Origin: Holosporales bacterium
Lineage (GTDB): Bacteria > Pseudomonadota > Alphaproteobacteria > RUG11792
Assembly (NCBI GenBank): GCA_031266135.1
Contig: JAISBP010000011.1
Location: 1-64,000 of the forward strand
Direction of reading: 5' to 3'
DNA length: 64,000 nt
A program made the position numbers and the translations under genes. Within the stretch, counting starts at the first letter, position 1. Every line of letters begins with the position of its first letter. Below are positions 1-8,068 of this stretch, one piece after another. The notes under the pieces are model-generated. The model ran no database searches. It worked only from the letters and a program-made list of their open reading frames with translations, and was not told the DNA's origin.

Positions 1-1
1 T

Positions 2-115
2 CTTAATCCAATAGAAAGATACTGGAGTTGGATAAAGAGAAAGATTAGAAGTATTATAAAAGAGTTTACATCAATGGACGAAGTAATGGATTATGTGTTT
101 GGTAGTGAGATTTAG
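2..115 (+). mobile_element. IS630-family transposase, C-terminal fragment (cut by window edge)
   Basis: The first 37 codons read LNPIERYWSWIKRKIR and end at a TAG stop at 113-115. The LNPIERxWxxxK motif is the last conserved block of IS630/Tc1-type DDE transposases and contains the catalytic Glu. Only the C-terminus is in the window, so it cannot be said whether the gene is intact. No terminal inverted repeat could be identified with confidence in the 174 bp up to the next gene. Confidence 0.75.
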
Positions 116-289
116 TATATACCTTATTTCCCCGTTATTGTCTATTGTATTATTTAGTGGATAATTGGCAATGTTTATATTGTACAATTTCATATACTTT
201 TTTTGAAACAGAGTTTGAGAACCAAAAACGATCCTGTCGTACTCAATTTTTATGCCGAGAGAATCTGTAGACGTACCCGCTTTGTTAAA

Positions 290-808
290 TTATGGATTCT
301 TCATATATGAGGTAATAATTGCGCTCCTCGCCAGCGTATCGGCGTCCTCGTTATAGATGCAGCCAGAATGTCCTTTGACCAAGGTCCATGTTATTTCTTT
401 CTCTTTTGAGACTTCTAACAATTCGATCCACAGATCTTGATTTTTCACCGGACTCCCTGAACTTGATTTCCATCCAGTTAGTTCCCATTTTCTGATCCAT
501 CTAGTAATTCCGTTTTGAACATACGAACTGTCCGTAAAAATGGTGATCTTCGCTTTCGATGGAATGGTTTGTAAGGCCCTGATGACAGACATTAATTCCA
601 TACGGTTATTGGTAGTGTCTGGATCGTACCCAGACAGGAGAGCCTTCCTACCTTCGTGAATGAGGATGACACCCCATCCTCCTGGCCCTGGATTCCCGCT
701 GCATGCTCCATCAGTATATGCATCGACGCTATCACCCTTCTTAAGGCTTCCAATAAAATCCTTCACGCTGACTTCTTTTGGCGAGTTTTCTCCGTGTATA
801 TACTGCAT
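290..808 (-). CDS. rnhA: Ribonuclease HI
   Basis: Degrades the RNA strand of RNA-DNA hybrids in the cytoplasm. The 172-residue protein has the RNase HI fold with its catalytic acidic residues: Asp33 in YTDGACSGNPGPGGWG, Glu71 in NNRMEL, Asp93 in FTDSSY and Asp157 in NEDADTLA, plus His147 in KGHSG. About 25 residues precede the usual first strand, slightly longer than E. coli RNase HI. It starts 3 bp after the stop of the porin gene on the same strand, so the two are probably co-transcribed although functionally unrelated. Confidence 0.93.
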   Translation of the reverse strand: MQYIHGENSPKEVSVKDFIGSLKKGDSVDAYTDGACSGNPGPGGWGVILIHEGRKALLSGYDPDTTNNRMELMSVIRALQTIPSKAKITIFTDSSYVQNGITRWIRKWELTGWKSSSGSPVKNQDLWIELLEVSKEKEITWTLVKGHSGCIYNEDADTLARSAIITSYMKNP

Positions 809-811
809 TTC

Positions 812-2308
812 TTAGAAAGTTACCTTTGCACCAACGGCCACAAAGAACGCACTCTGTTTTTGGATGGCATCTTTCTTGGCGTGAACGAGATTATATACAG
901 CACAGGCATAATCACATGAATGCGTCACGATATTATCTAGCTCACAAAATACCTTAAGACCCGGGCAAAATTGATATTCAGCACTGAAAGACAGGATGGT
1001 ACTGTTGGCCTTCTGATTCGCAGTGACCTTACGGCTCGTCTTGTGGAAAACAGCGGCGAACGTCCACTGTTCAAACACGTACTTCGTTCCAATATTCCAA
1101 GCGTGTCCTGCGTTTCCATCTTTAGCGACTAAGAAGCCTCCAGGAATAACATCTTTTCCGCCATCGGTATACATTTCGCCGGTTGGGAGTCTTGATTTAC
1201 CGTTATTGATAAATCCAGCACCAAATGACCAATCTTTGTATGTAACGGTTCCACTTAAGTGAAACGCGCCAGCGTTACGCAGCTTTATCTTCCGGGCCAC
1301 AGGAGCTGATGCCTCAACTTCTTTTTGATAGTTAGCATCTCCATCTTTCCCAACAGCATCTTTTTTACCTACGATTTCTCCGACATAGCAATTCGTCTCG
1401 ATTGGCTTTGAATCTTCGGTCACAAATATGGCACCAAAATTAGTCTTCCATCCGTTATTGAAATCCCAGGCGTGACTAAATCCGAAGGCAATATTGTTAC
1501 GTCCAGATGGACGCTCCTTATCGTTATCGCCTTTAATGAAGAGGCCTGGATCATTGCCGGGAGTACTATCACCACTCCCAGAATCTTTAGCCATGGTTCC
1601 TATATGCTTCGTATCTGGGGTAATAGATATACCGGCTTGAAATCCCATGATCGTTGGGGTGAAATACGAAGCCTTGGTGGCCTTATTGGTGAAGCCTATG
1701 ACATAACAAGGAGATATAACACCGGTTGAATAGTCCAAATCGAATGGAAATGATCCGTCAGCTCCACATAATCCACCCATCAACCTCTGACCATCGAAGG
1801 CGAATACAGAATCTGCGCCTCGAACGTTACCAACATGAAAGGTTCCGACGTTGTTTCGTTCGGCTGAGAGGTACATCCTATCGACTCCTGTATTGCCCCT
1901 CTCAGCATCGAGAGATATCGTTGCACCGTATGCCCATCCATTCGGTAAACTACCCTTTGCAGAGAAGCCAATGTCTGTACACCCACCGACTATCCTCATC
2001 TTCGTGGAATCTTTACTAGTTTCACTGGTGGATTTTTGATCCGTCTTTATTTGGTCTGGCTTGTTTTCTCCATTATAATAAGTGATATTGCTGGAAACAT
2101 GATTCAGACTCACAGTCGCAGCGCCAAATATGTTAAAGTCAGGCATACCGTCTTTCTCCGCCCTTAGAACAATACCTTCCTGTTTTTCTTTAGCATCCTT
2201 TTCTTTTTCACCTTTATCATCCTGTGCTTCGGCGTGGCTATGTTCCTCCGCATGACACGAAAAGATTACAAAGAGAGCGCAATACGACAACAACGAACAC
2301 TTGAACAT
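812..2308 (-). CDS. Outer-membrane porin
   Basis: A 498-residue protein with a signal peptide (MFKCSLLSYCALFVIFSCHA), then a charged Glu/Lys/Asp-rich linker at about residues 20-47, then a beta-strand-rich region typical of Gram-negative general porins (GAATVSLNH, AKGSLPNGWAYGATISLD, FHVGNVRGADSVF). It ends in Phe (VAVGAKVTF), the usual BAM recognition residue of outer-membrane barrels. It would let small solutes cross the outer membrane. The charged linker after the signal peptide is unusual for a porin and could be a periplasmic extension. rnhA follows at once. The family is clear; substrate selectivity cannot be read. Confidence 0.8.
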   Translation of the reverse strand: MFKCSLLSYCALFVIFSCHAEEHSHAEAQDDKGEKEKDAKEKQEGIVLRAEKDGMPDFNIFGAATVSLNHVSSNITYYNGENKPDQIKTDQKSTSETSKDSTKMRIVGGCTDIGFSAKGSLPNGWAYGATISLDAERGNTGVDRMYLSAERNNVGTFHVGNVRGADSVFAFDGQRLMGGLCGADGSFPFDLDYSTGVISPCYVIGFTNKATKASYFTPTIMGFQAGISITPDTKHIGTMAKDSGSGDSTPGNDPGLFIKGDNDKERPSGRNNIAFGFSHAWDFNNGWKTNFGAIFVTEDSKPIETNCYVGEIVGKKDAVGKDGDANYQKEVEASAPVARKIKLRNAGAFHLSGTVTYKDWSFGAGFINNGKSRLPTGEMYTDGGKDVIPGGFLVAKDGNAGHAWNIGTKYVFEQWTFAAVFHKTSRKVTANQKANSTILSFSAEYQFCPGLKVFCELDNIVTHSCDYACAVYNLVHAKKDAIQKQSAFFVAVGAKVTF

Positions 2309-2648
2309 AACCCAAACTCTTATAAAATCACGACGTCGTACATTTTACCAAGGTGCTTTGCCAAACCTCAAGAAAAAAGAACTTGGTTTAAATATACTTC
2401 CATTTCTTTACAAACTTTCTTACACAAGGTCTTCAATATCACCATTATTTTATAATTTTCCCACAATCCGTATTCGAAACTAATCTCAGTTTCATATATA
2501 CTAACTGTTACTTTATAAATGCATTTATCACCTTAATTAGTTGACGATATCGGAGCTTGGCCGATGCCCTCTTTTTGCTTTTTGGTATCCATCCTTTTGT
2601 TTTTTACGGTATTCTTTTTCTAAGGGCCCTCTGCTGCTCCCAACTTTT

Positions 2649-4787
2649 ATGTCTAAGTTTTCTTGTTCTTGCCTCTCTTTCTTTGTCACCCGTCTGTCTG
2701 TATTTTTTGCCTTTGTGTCGGGTGGTTTTGTTCTTTGTTTTTACTATTTGTTTTCTGCTTGGGGATCGGCATTTGTGTTGTCCTTGTTTGCGAAGCCCTT
2801 TTCTACTTCTGCATGTTTTTATGTGGAATCTTTATTGACTCGAGCTGAATCTGTTTTATCCATGCTGGCTACCTCCTTTAGTATTGAGCCTCCTGGGATT
2901 GATTTGAAAATGGATCGTTTTTTTTTGGAATGCTTAAAACTACTTCCTAATTCTTTAAGCTTCTATGTAACTCTCAGTGACGGAAGCTTTATGCAGGTTA
3001 GGCGAACTGAGAATTTGAAAGTACTTCGCGGCAGTCTAGATACTAAATTACCCCCTCACGCTAAGTATGCTATTAGGAAAATTACGAAGGACTCCTCTGG
3101 AAAGGCTTTCACTGAAACATGGGTATACCTTGATGATGAATTAAGAGAGGTCGGTAAGGAGGTATTGCCTTGCACCGAGAATTCAATGACGAAAAGAGAT
3201 TGGTATATAAACGCTGAATCTAGTAAAACCATGGTTTGGAGTGATCCATATGTTTTTAGTACAGTAAAATTATCTGGAGTTACTTTATCTATGCCTCTTT
3301 TGGATAATGAATCCTCAACTGTAACCGGGGTAATTTGCGTTGATTTTATTCTTGATCATTTAAAAAAGGTTCTGAAATCTTGCCAATCAATTGACAACTC
3401 TCAGACTTATCTTATAAGTGAAAAAAACGAGATTGTAGCGGCATCAACAGAAACGGAAATATATTCCGATAAATATTCTAACAATATAGATTTAATAAAA
3501 GTATGTAGTACAGGCAATTCTATCCTGGAAGAAGCAACAAAAAACGTTGGAGGATCCGATGAAAAATACTTCCAGTTTACTCAGGATGGATGTAAATATT
3601 TTGTCTTTGTAAAAAAACTAAACAAACTGCCTTTATTTGTTCTGTCTATTTCTCCATATAAGAGTTTTATGAACAAAGTTGGTCCTTTTACGAAAGAAAT
3701 TATGCTGTTGATCATCATAATTTTGTTTGGTTCCATAGCGCTTGGTTTAGTATTAACAAGGAAAATTGCAAAGCCAATTGGAAAATTGCGTGATGCAGCT
3801 GCCGCTGTATCTAATATGAATCTGGAAGATTGGACGACTTTGCCAACATCTAACATCTTGGAAATTAAACATCTATCGAATTCCATAAATTCCCTGAAAT
3901 TAAACGTCTCAACTTTTGCTAAATATTTGCCACTAGATCTAGTTAATAAGCTAATTGCACGAGGAATACCTCCAGTTCTTGGTGGGAAAAGTACAGATAT
4001 CACCCTCCTCTTCACGGATATAGAGAAATTTTCAATGACAGCCGAGAATTTACCAGATGAATATCTTGTTCTCCATCTTTCAGAATATTTTCAGGCAATC
4101 GCAGAGAAAATCATGTCCTATAACGGAGTCATAGATAAATTCATCGGCGACTCTGTAATGGCTATGTGGGGAGCTCCATTTCAAGACGAAAACCATGTAA
4201 TCAACGCCTGTTATGCTGGGATGAAGTGTCAGGAGACACTAAAAGAATTGGGGGAACAATGGAAATCTTTGGGTAAACCTGATTTGCCAACTCGTATCGG
4301 TATTCATTCGGGCTCGGCCATCGTGGGCAATATAGGTTCTCAGGATAGGATGAATTACACAGCCATCGGCGATGCCGTTAACATCGCATCTAGGCTGGAG
4401 GGAGCCAATAAATATTACGGAACAAAAATACTGGTTTCGGAAACGGTTGAAGCAGTCGCTAAAAGTGAAATCTTGTTTAGGATCATAGATAAGATATTAG
4501 TTAAGGGAAGACGATCTGGGATCATAGTTTATGAACCAATGTGTTTGATGGAAGACATCCGAGATGATAAACGATACTTCTTGATAGATCTCTGCGCCAG
4601 ATCAAAAGACGCCTTTGAGTTGTATCAAAATTGCCAATTCAAAGATGCAATAAGGATATACGATCATCTGCTGCGTGATTATCCGGAATTAAAAGCATCT
4701 GTAACTCCTATCCTTAGAACCTGTCTAAAGTATCTGGAAAATCCTCCAGAGGATTGGAATGGCATTAATTATCTAGATGAGAAATAA
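2649..4787 (+). CDS. Membrane class III adenylate cyclase with periplasmic sensor and HAMP
   Basis: Would make cAMP in response to an extracytoplasmic signal. Order from the chosen ATG: an N-terminal membrane segment, a periplasmic Cache-like sensor region of roughly 290 residues, a second membrane helix (IMLLIIIILFGSIALGLVLT), a HAMP linker (RKIAKPIGKLRDAAAAV), the cyclase domain and a C-terminal helical tail. The cyclase has both metal Asp residues (FTDIEKFS, GDSVMAMWG), the substrate Lys of DKFIGD, a Thr in NYTAIGDAVN where ATP-type bacterial enzymes have Asp or Thr, and the transition-state Asn/Arg of NIASRLE. The reading frame stays open upstream to a TTG at 2541; ATG 2649 is chosen because it sits just before the first membrane segment, but no strong ribosome site is visible. 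ATP specificity is inferred. Confidence 0.85.
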   Translation: MSKFSCSCLSFFVTRLSVFFAFVSGGFVLCFYYLFSAWGSAFVLSLFAKPFSTSACFYVESLLTRAESVLSMLATSFSIEPPGIDLKMDRFFLECLKLLPNSLSFYVTLSDGSFMQVRRTENLKVLRGSLDTKLPPHAKYAIRKITKDSSGKAFTETWVYLDDELREVGKEVLPCTENSMTKRDWYINAESSKTMVWSDPYVFSTVKLSGVTLSMPLLDNESSTVTGVICVDFILDHLKKVLKSCQSIDNSQTYLISEKNEIVAASTETEIYSDKYSNNIDLIKVCSTGNSILEEATKNVGGSDEKYFQFTQDGCKYFVFVKKLNKLPLFVLSISPYKSFMNKVGPFTKEIMLLIIIILFGSIALGLVLTRKIAKPIGKLRDAAAAVSNMNLEDWTTLPTSNILEIKHLSNSINSLKLNVSTFAKYLPLDLVNKLIARGIPPVLGGKSTDITLLFTDIEKFSMTAENLPDEYLVLHLSEYFQAIAEKIMSYNGVIDKFIGDSVMAMWGAPFQDENHVINACYAGMKCQETLKELGEQWKSLGKPDLPTRIGIHSGSAIVGNIGSQDRMNYTAIGDAVNIASRLEGANKYYGTKILVSETVEAVAKSEILFRIIDKILVKGRRSGIIVYEPMCLMEDIRDDKRYFLIDLCARSKDAFELYQNCQFKDAIRIYDHLLRDYPELKASVTPILRTCLKYLENPPEDWNGINYLDEK

Positions 4788-4813
4788 TACCGATTTGTGA
4801 CATGACGATTTAT

Positions 4814-4912
4814 CTACACCTTATGTATATGTATGAATACCATCGGTTTCTTTTCGTAGTGCCTCATCATCAGTTTCTTGATAGAGATTGAGCATTCTTT
4901 TTTGACTCTATA
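4814..4912 (-). repeat. Partial copy of the 3' end of rnj (99-bp direct repeat, copy 1)
   Basis: This 99-bp segment matches 5742-5840 with two mismatches, in the same orientation, 928 bp apart. The second copy is the last 33 codons of the RNase J gene including its stop; this one is a detached duplicate without the rest of the gene. Both copies begin exactly at the rnj stop codon. The secreted-protein gene at 4991-5713 lies between them. Confidence 0.95.
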
Positions 4913-4990
4913 AAATTATAATTAATCAATATTTAATAAAGAAATATTAAAATATAATTCAGAGAATAAAATTAAAAAGAGAAATACAAA

Positions 4991-5713
4991 ATGATCGTGA
5001 GAAATATAGCTTTGGCTGTTACTTTAACTGTGATAGGCATCTGGAGTTCTACTGGCGGAGAGTTATTGCCAAATGGAGATAACGAATGTGCCGAGTCTTT
5101 TCTCAAATATACTGATGAAAATTTCACAGTATTAATTAAAAATCAATCCTATTACCTCTTTGCTTTCTCTTCCATGCATAGCCTCGATCCTTCTTCCATA
5201 GTATCTGGAGCCGATCGAGTTAATACCGCCTCCAATTACACTCACAGAAGCTTGATGCTCGACCTCCTCAGGTATGTATCGAGTCATAATTATTGCCGTT
5301 GGGGAGTCTTTGGCGAAAATTCAGCCACCCGGCCACTCGTTCTTCTTAGGAGGAAACGGGATAACGAGGTTGCAATCTATTCAGCCCCGTTTGCTAAGAA
5401 CTGCGAGAATCAGAGCAATGTTGGATTTGCTACTTGCGCGGCAGCTTGGGTTAACGATCAGCTCGATCAGGCCTATGGAGAGTGGCAAGAGTGGGATGGA
5501 CTTCGTCCGTATCCAAACATAAGATGGCCAATAATCGGGGGATTATCATCCATGTCTGCTGCAGCCGTGTTGGCTGGAGGATGGTATTTCCATAAGTGGA
5601 TGAAGTCTGATTCAACCAAGGATAAGAGCTTCGCCATCAGCGGATTGGTTGCATCCACTGCAATAGGAGCTGCCTCCAGCTTCTTCAACTATAAATTCAC
5701 CCGAATAATATAG
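4991..5713 (+). CDS. Secreted/membrane protein of unknown function, paralogue of the 34.7-kb gene
   Basis: A 240-residue protein not recognised as a known family. It has a signal peptide (MIVRNIALAVTLTVIGIWSS), a Cys-containing middle region (NYCRWG ... NCENQ ... ATCAAAW) and two C-terminal hydrophobic helices (IIGGLSSMSAAAVLAGGWYF and AISGLVASTAIGAASSFF) separated by a short charged loop (KSDSTKDK). The whole layout recurs in the protein at 34701-35546: an (A)xxSF-x-(K/S)Y(T/S)xE start, a shared CRxG block and a C-terminal helix-KxK-helix hairpin. It is enclosed by direct repeats of the rnj 3' end, which suggests insertion or a duplication event. A host-interaction role is possible but is inference only. 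Confidence 0.6.
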   Translation: MIVRNIALAVTLTVIGIWSSTGGELLPNGDNECAESFLKYTDENFTVLIKNQSYYLFAFSSMHSLDPSSIVSGADRVNTASNYTHRSLMLDLLRYVSSHNYCRWGVFGENSATRPLVLLRRKRDNEVAIYSAPFAKNCENQSNVGFATCAAAWVNDQLDQAYGEWQEWDGLRPYPNIRWPIIGGLSSMSAAAVLAGGWYFHKWMKSDSTKDKSFAISGLVASTAIGAASSFFNYKFTRII

Positions 5714-5741
5714 TTCGTACTTCTCTCAGGAAGAACTCTAC

Positions 5742-5840
5742 CTACACCTTATGTATATGTATGAATACCATCGGTTTCTTTTCGTAGTGCCTCATCATCA
5801 GTTTCTTGATAGAGATCGAGCATTCTTTTTTGATTCTATA
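5742..5840 (-). repeat. 3' end of rnj (99-bp direct repeat, copy 2, in the gene)
   Basis: The last 33 codons and stop of RNase J, repeated at 4814-4912 with two differences. Integrated elements often end by recreating the 3' end of their target gene; an incomplete tandem duplication would give the same picture. Confidence 0.95.
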
Positions 5841-7406
5841 ATAATCACCGGAATGTTTTGAGATTTCGTTGGTGACGATTTGATATATCAATGTATTCAG
5901 TTTCTGATACGCATCGTTTTCGATATATATGCCACTCGTCTGTATTTCGGGGGAGTTTACCAGTCTGTCATCGGAGGACAGCACGAAGCTGACGCTGACA
6001 CTGCCATTCTGCGACATAATTGTACGGTCCGTTATGACCCTGCTCGTGATCGGGATGAGGCTCTTCCCATCGAGTGCATCAAATGTCACATCCACTTTAT
6101 TGACCTTCTTTAGGTGGCCCTCCGTGACGCTGACAACGTCCCCCGATTCAGCGATCAATGTTTCTGGGATACCGCTTTCTCGTGCGAATTTCTGGTGAGC
6201 AAACAGCATCACTGAATCCCCATGGACTGGAATCATCGATTTTGGGTTGAGCCAACCATACATTTGGGCCAGATCGCCCTTGCTCGGGTGTCCCGAAACG
6301 TGCATATCATCCTCCGTGGCGGTCGTCACAATTTCGACTCCATTACGGGTCAATAGATTCTGCATATCACGAATGTAGAGTTCATTCCCAGGGATCACCT
6401 TCGATGAAAATAGGACGACATCCTGCTTCCCGAGCTTGATGACTCGGTTTTCACCGCGCGCCAACCTAAAGAGGGCGGATCTCGCCTCACCCTGAGAGCC
6501 CGTGCATATGAAGAGGACCTTTGATGGCGGCATGCTGACGGCCTCTTCATCCGTCACGACCGACGAGATACCGGCCTTGAAATCTTTTGAGAGATACGAC
6601 GTATCTGATACCGCGGAAATCATCTTGAACATTGATTTCCCGACAACGGCGATCTTACGCCCCGCCTTTCTGGCGACGTGAAATACCGTCTCCATCCTGG
6701 CAATGTTGGAAGCAAAACACGTGACCGTAATCCGTTTATCCTTATATTGCGAAACAATCCTAGAGAGTGCATCACGAACATCGGCCTCAGAGCCAGCATC
6801 GTCATCATCCGCCAGAATATTCGTCGAATCACAGAGGAGGCAATCGACGCCCTCCCGCCCGATCTCAGTGAGTCTCTTCTCATCGATTCTATCTCCCAGG
6901 AGTGGGGATTCGTCTATTTTCCAATCTCCTGTATGAAATATTTTGCCGACCTTTGTTTTGATGTATAACCCGCAGGCCCCCAATATAGAGTGCGATAATG
7001 AGACGTATTCTATCGTGAAGTTCTTGAGTTGTACCGGATTCTTGAGGGAGACTGTATTGAGCTTAACCTGGTCTCTCCATGGGTATTCCTTCAGCTTCTG
7101 CCTCAGGACGGCCGCCGGGAATTCGGTCACATATATTGGACACTTCAATTTGGGCCATAGATGCTGGATGGCACCTATATGATCCTCATGGGCATGCGTT
7201 ATGAAAAGCCCGCTGATATTATCGAGGACGCTCAGAGGAAACGATATGTCGGGCGTCAATACCTCTATCCCCAACGCATCGTAAAAAGCTATTCCTAAAT
7301 CAACGATTATCCATTCTTTATTCGTGCCGATCATCGTGCAATTGGCACCGATTTGTTCTAATCCACCGAGAGGTAGAATTAGTAATTCATCTTTCTTTGG
7401 TAACAT
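5742..7406 (-). CDS. rnj: Ribonuclease J
   Basis: Metallo-beta-lactamase/beta-CASP ribonuclease (endonuclease and 5'-3' exonuclease) acting in mRNA decay and rRNA processing. The 554-residue length fits the family. The zinc motif HAHEDH is at residues 71-76, followed by HTGDWKID, CDSTN, and the beta-CASP blocks CTGSQGE and HVSGHPSKGD ... PVHGD. The gene stands alone on the minus strand. Its upstream region (7407-7573) is largely filled by a palindromic repeat. Its last 33 codons are duplicated downstream at 4814-4912. Confidence 0.93.
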   Translation of the reverse strand: MLPKKDELLILPLGGLEQIGANCTMIGTNKEWIIVDLGIAFYDALGIEVLTPDISFPLSVLDNISGLFITHAHEDHIGAIQHLWPKLKCPIYVTEFPAAVLRQKLKEYPWRDQVKLNTVSLKNPVQLKNFTIEYVSLSHSILGACGLYIKTKVGKIFHTGDWKIDESPLLGDRIDEKRLTEIGREGVDCLLCDSTNILADDDDAGSEADVRDALSRIVSQYKDKRITVTCFASNIARMETVFHVARKAGRKIAVVGKSMFKMISAVSDTSYLSKDFKAGISSVVTDEEAVSMPPSKVLFICTGSQGEARSALFRLARGENRVIKLGKQDVVLFSSKVIPGNELYIRDMQNLLTRNGVEIVTTATEDDMHVSGHPSKGDLAQMYGWLNPKSMIPVHGDSVMLFAHQKFARESGIPETLIAESGDVVSVTEGHLKKVNKVDVTFDALDGKSLIPITSRVITDRTIMSQNGSVSVSFVLSSDDRLVNSPEIQTSGIYIENDAYQKLNTLIYQIVTNEISKHSGDYYRIKKECSISIKKLMMRHYEKKPMVFIHIHKV

Positions 7407-7436
7407 CTTAAATCCTCAACTTTCTAACTATAATAT

Positions 7437-7569
7437 ATTCCTTTTTCCAAAACATCCAGAATCAGATCTTATGACAGGAGAAACGGAACGCAGAACCGCA
7501 GCGTACTTTAACGTACGTGAGGATTCGAGTACCGGCTCGACGCAGCAGAAGACTGATTATGGAGCGTTT
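7437..7569 (+). repeat. Palindromic element, intergenic copy upstream of rnj
   Basis: Matches the elements inside pfkA and pdhB over most of their length, in the opposite strand sense to rnj. It keeps the central hairpin (CGTAC-N6-GTACG) and the conserved GATTCGAGTACCGG block. Translated in the frame used inside genes it gives PESDLMTGETERRTAAYF then EDSSTGSTQQKTDYG with no stop. The 5' end is poorly defined. It lies between the SH3-protein stop and the rnj start, so it may contribute to the rnj leader. Confidence 0.85.
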
Positions 7570-7573
7570 ACAA

Positions 7574-8068
7574 TTACTCATTAATTGCGCCAAATAAATG
7601 TTTGGCCTTAATCCATCCAGTATACACATCACCGTTATGCTTAACCTCCACCTTACACCATTCATCCTGAACAGATAATAGTGACATAATCACGTTTTTC
7701 TTTATGTGGGCTATTGGATGCTCATCACGTTTAGGAGCGCTAAACAAGGCTGTACCTTCCTTTTCGATTACCATCACAGATCTCTTGGGAGATAAATAGT
7801 TCTTATGGACCCAGCATTCTGCTCCGTCTGGATCCTTAATCCTCCTCCAGTGATCGTATTTTGCTGTAATGATAACGGGAACTCCGCGATTCGTATAAAG
7901 ACAAACGACTTTATATTGCTTTCCGGGGCCTCTATACGCCCCTGTATTACCTTTCTTAATGGACGCGTAATACGGCGTACATAATCCACTGACTATACGC
8001 GGTACACCCAAATTTAGATTGATTAAGAACAACAGCAAAAGCAAAGCGGAACAATTACACTTCACCAA
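7574..8068 (-). CDS. Secreted bacterial SH3-domain protein
   Basis: A 164-residue protein with a hydrophobic N-terminal signal (LLLLLFLINLNLG) followed by two SH3-like repeats: residues about 33-93 (ASIKKGNTGAYRGPGKQYKV ... DHWRRIKDPDGAECWVHKNYLS) and about 96-160 (VIEKEGTALFSAPKRDEHP ... WCKVEVKHNGDVYTGWIKAKHL). The W-C/R-K-V ... G-W-I/V pattern is that of the SH3_4/DUF1058-like proteins found in many alphaproteobacteria. It probably binds the cell wall in the periplasm. Its start overlaps the end of pfkA by 14 bp, so the two are likely translationally coupled. Confidence 0.75.
   Translation of the reverse strand: MVKCNCSALLLLLFLINLNLGVPRIVSGLCTPYYASIKKGNTGAYRGPGKQYKVVCLYTNRGVPVIITAKYDHWRRIKDPDGAECWVHKNYLSPKRSVMVIEKEGTALFSAPKRDEHPIAHIKKNVIMSLLSVQDEWCKVEVKHNGDVYTGWIKAKHLFGAINE

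Noticed and set aside
2557-2838. Hydrophobic 93-codon frame overlapping the cyclase start
   Set aside because: It overlaps the cyclase N-terminal membrane segment in another frame; T-rich codons give hydrophobic translations in every frame.
7324-7584. Open frame of 86 codons on the + strand
   Set aside because: It is antisense to the start of rnj and continues through the palindromic element; its openness comes from those two features.
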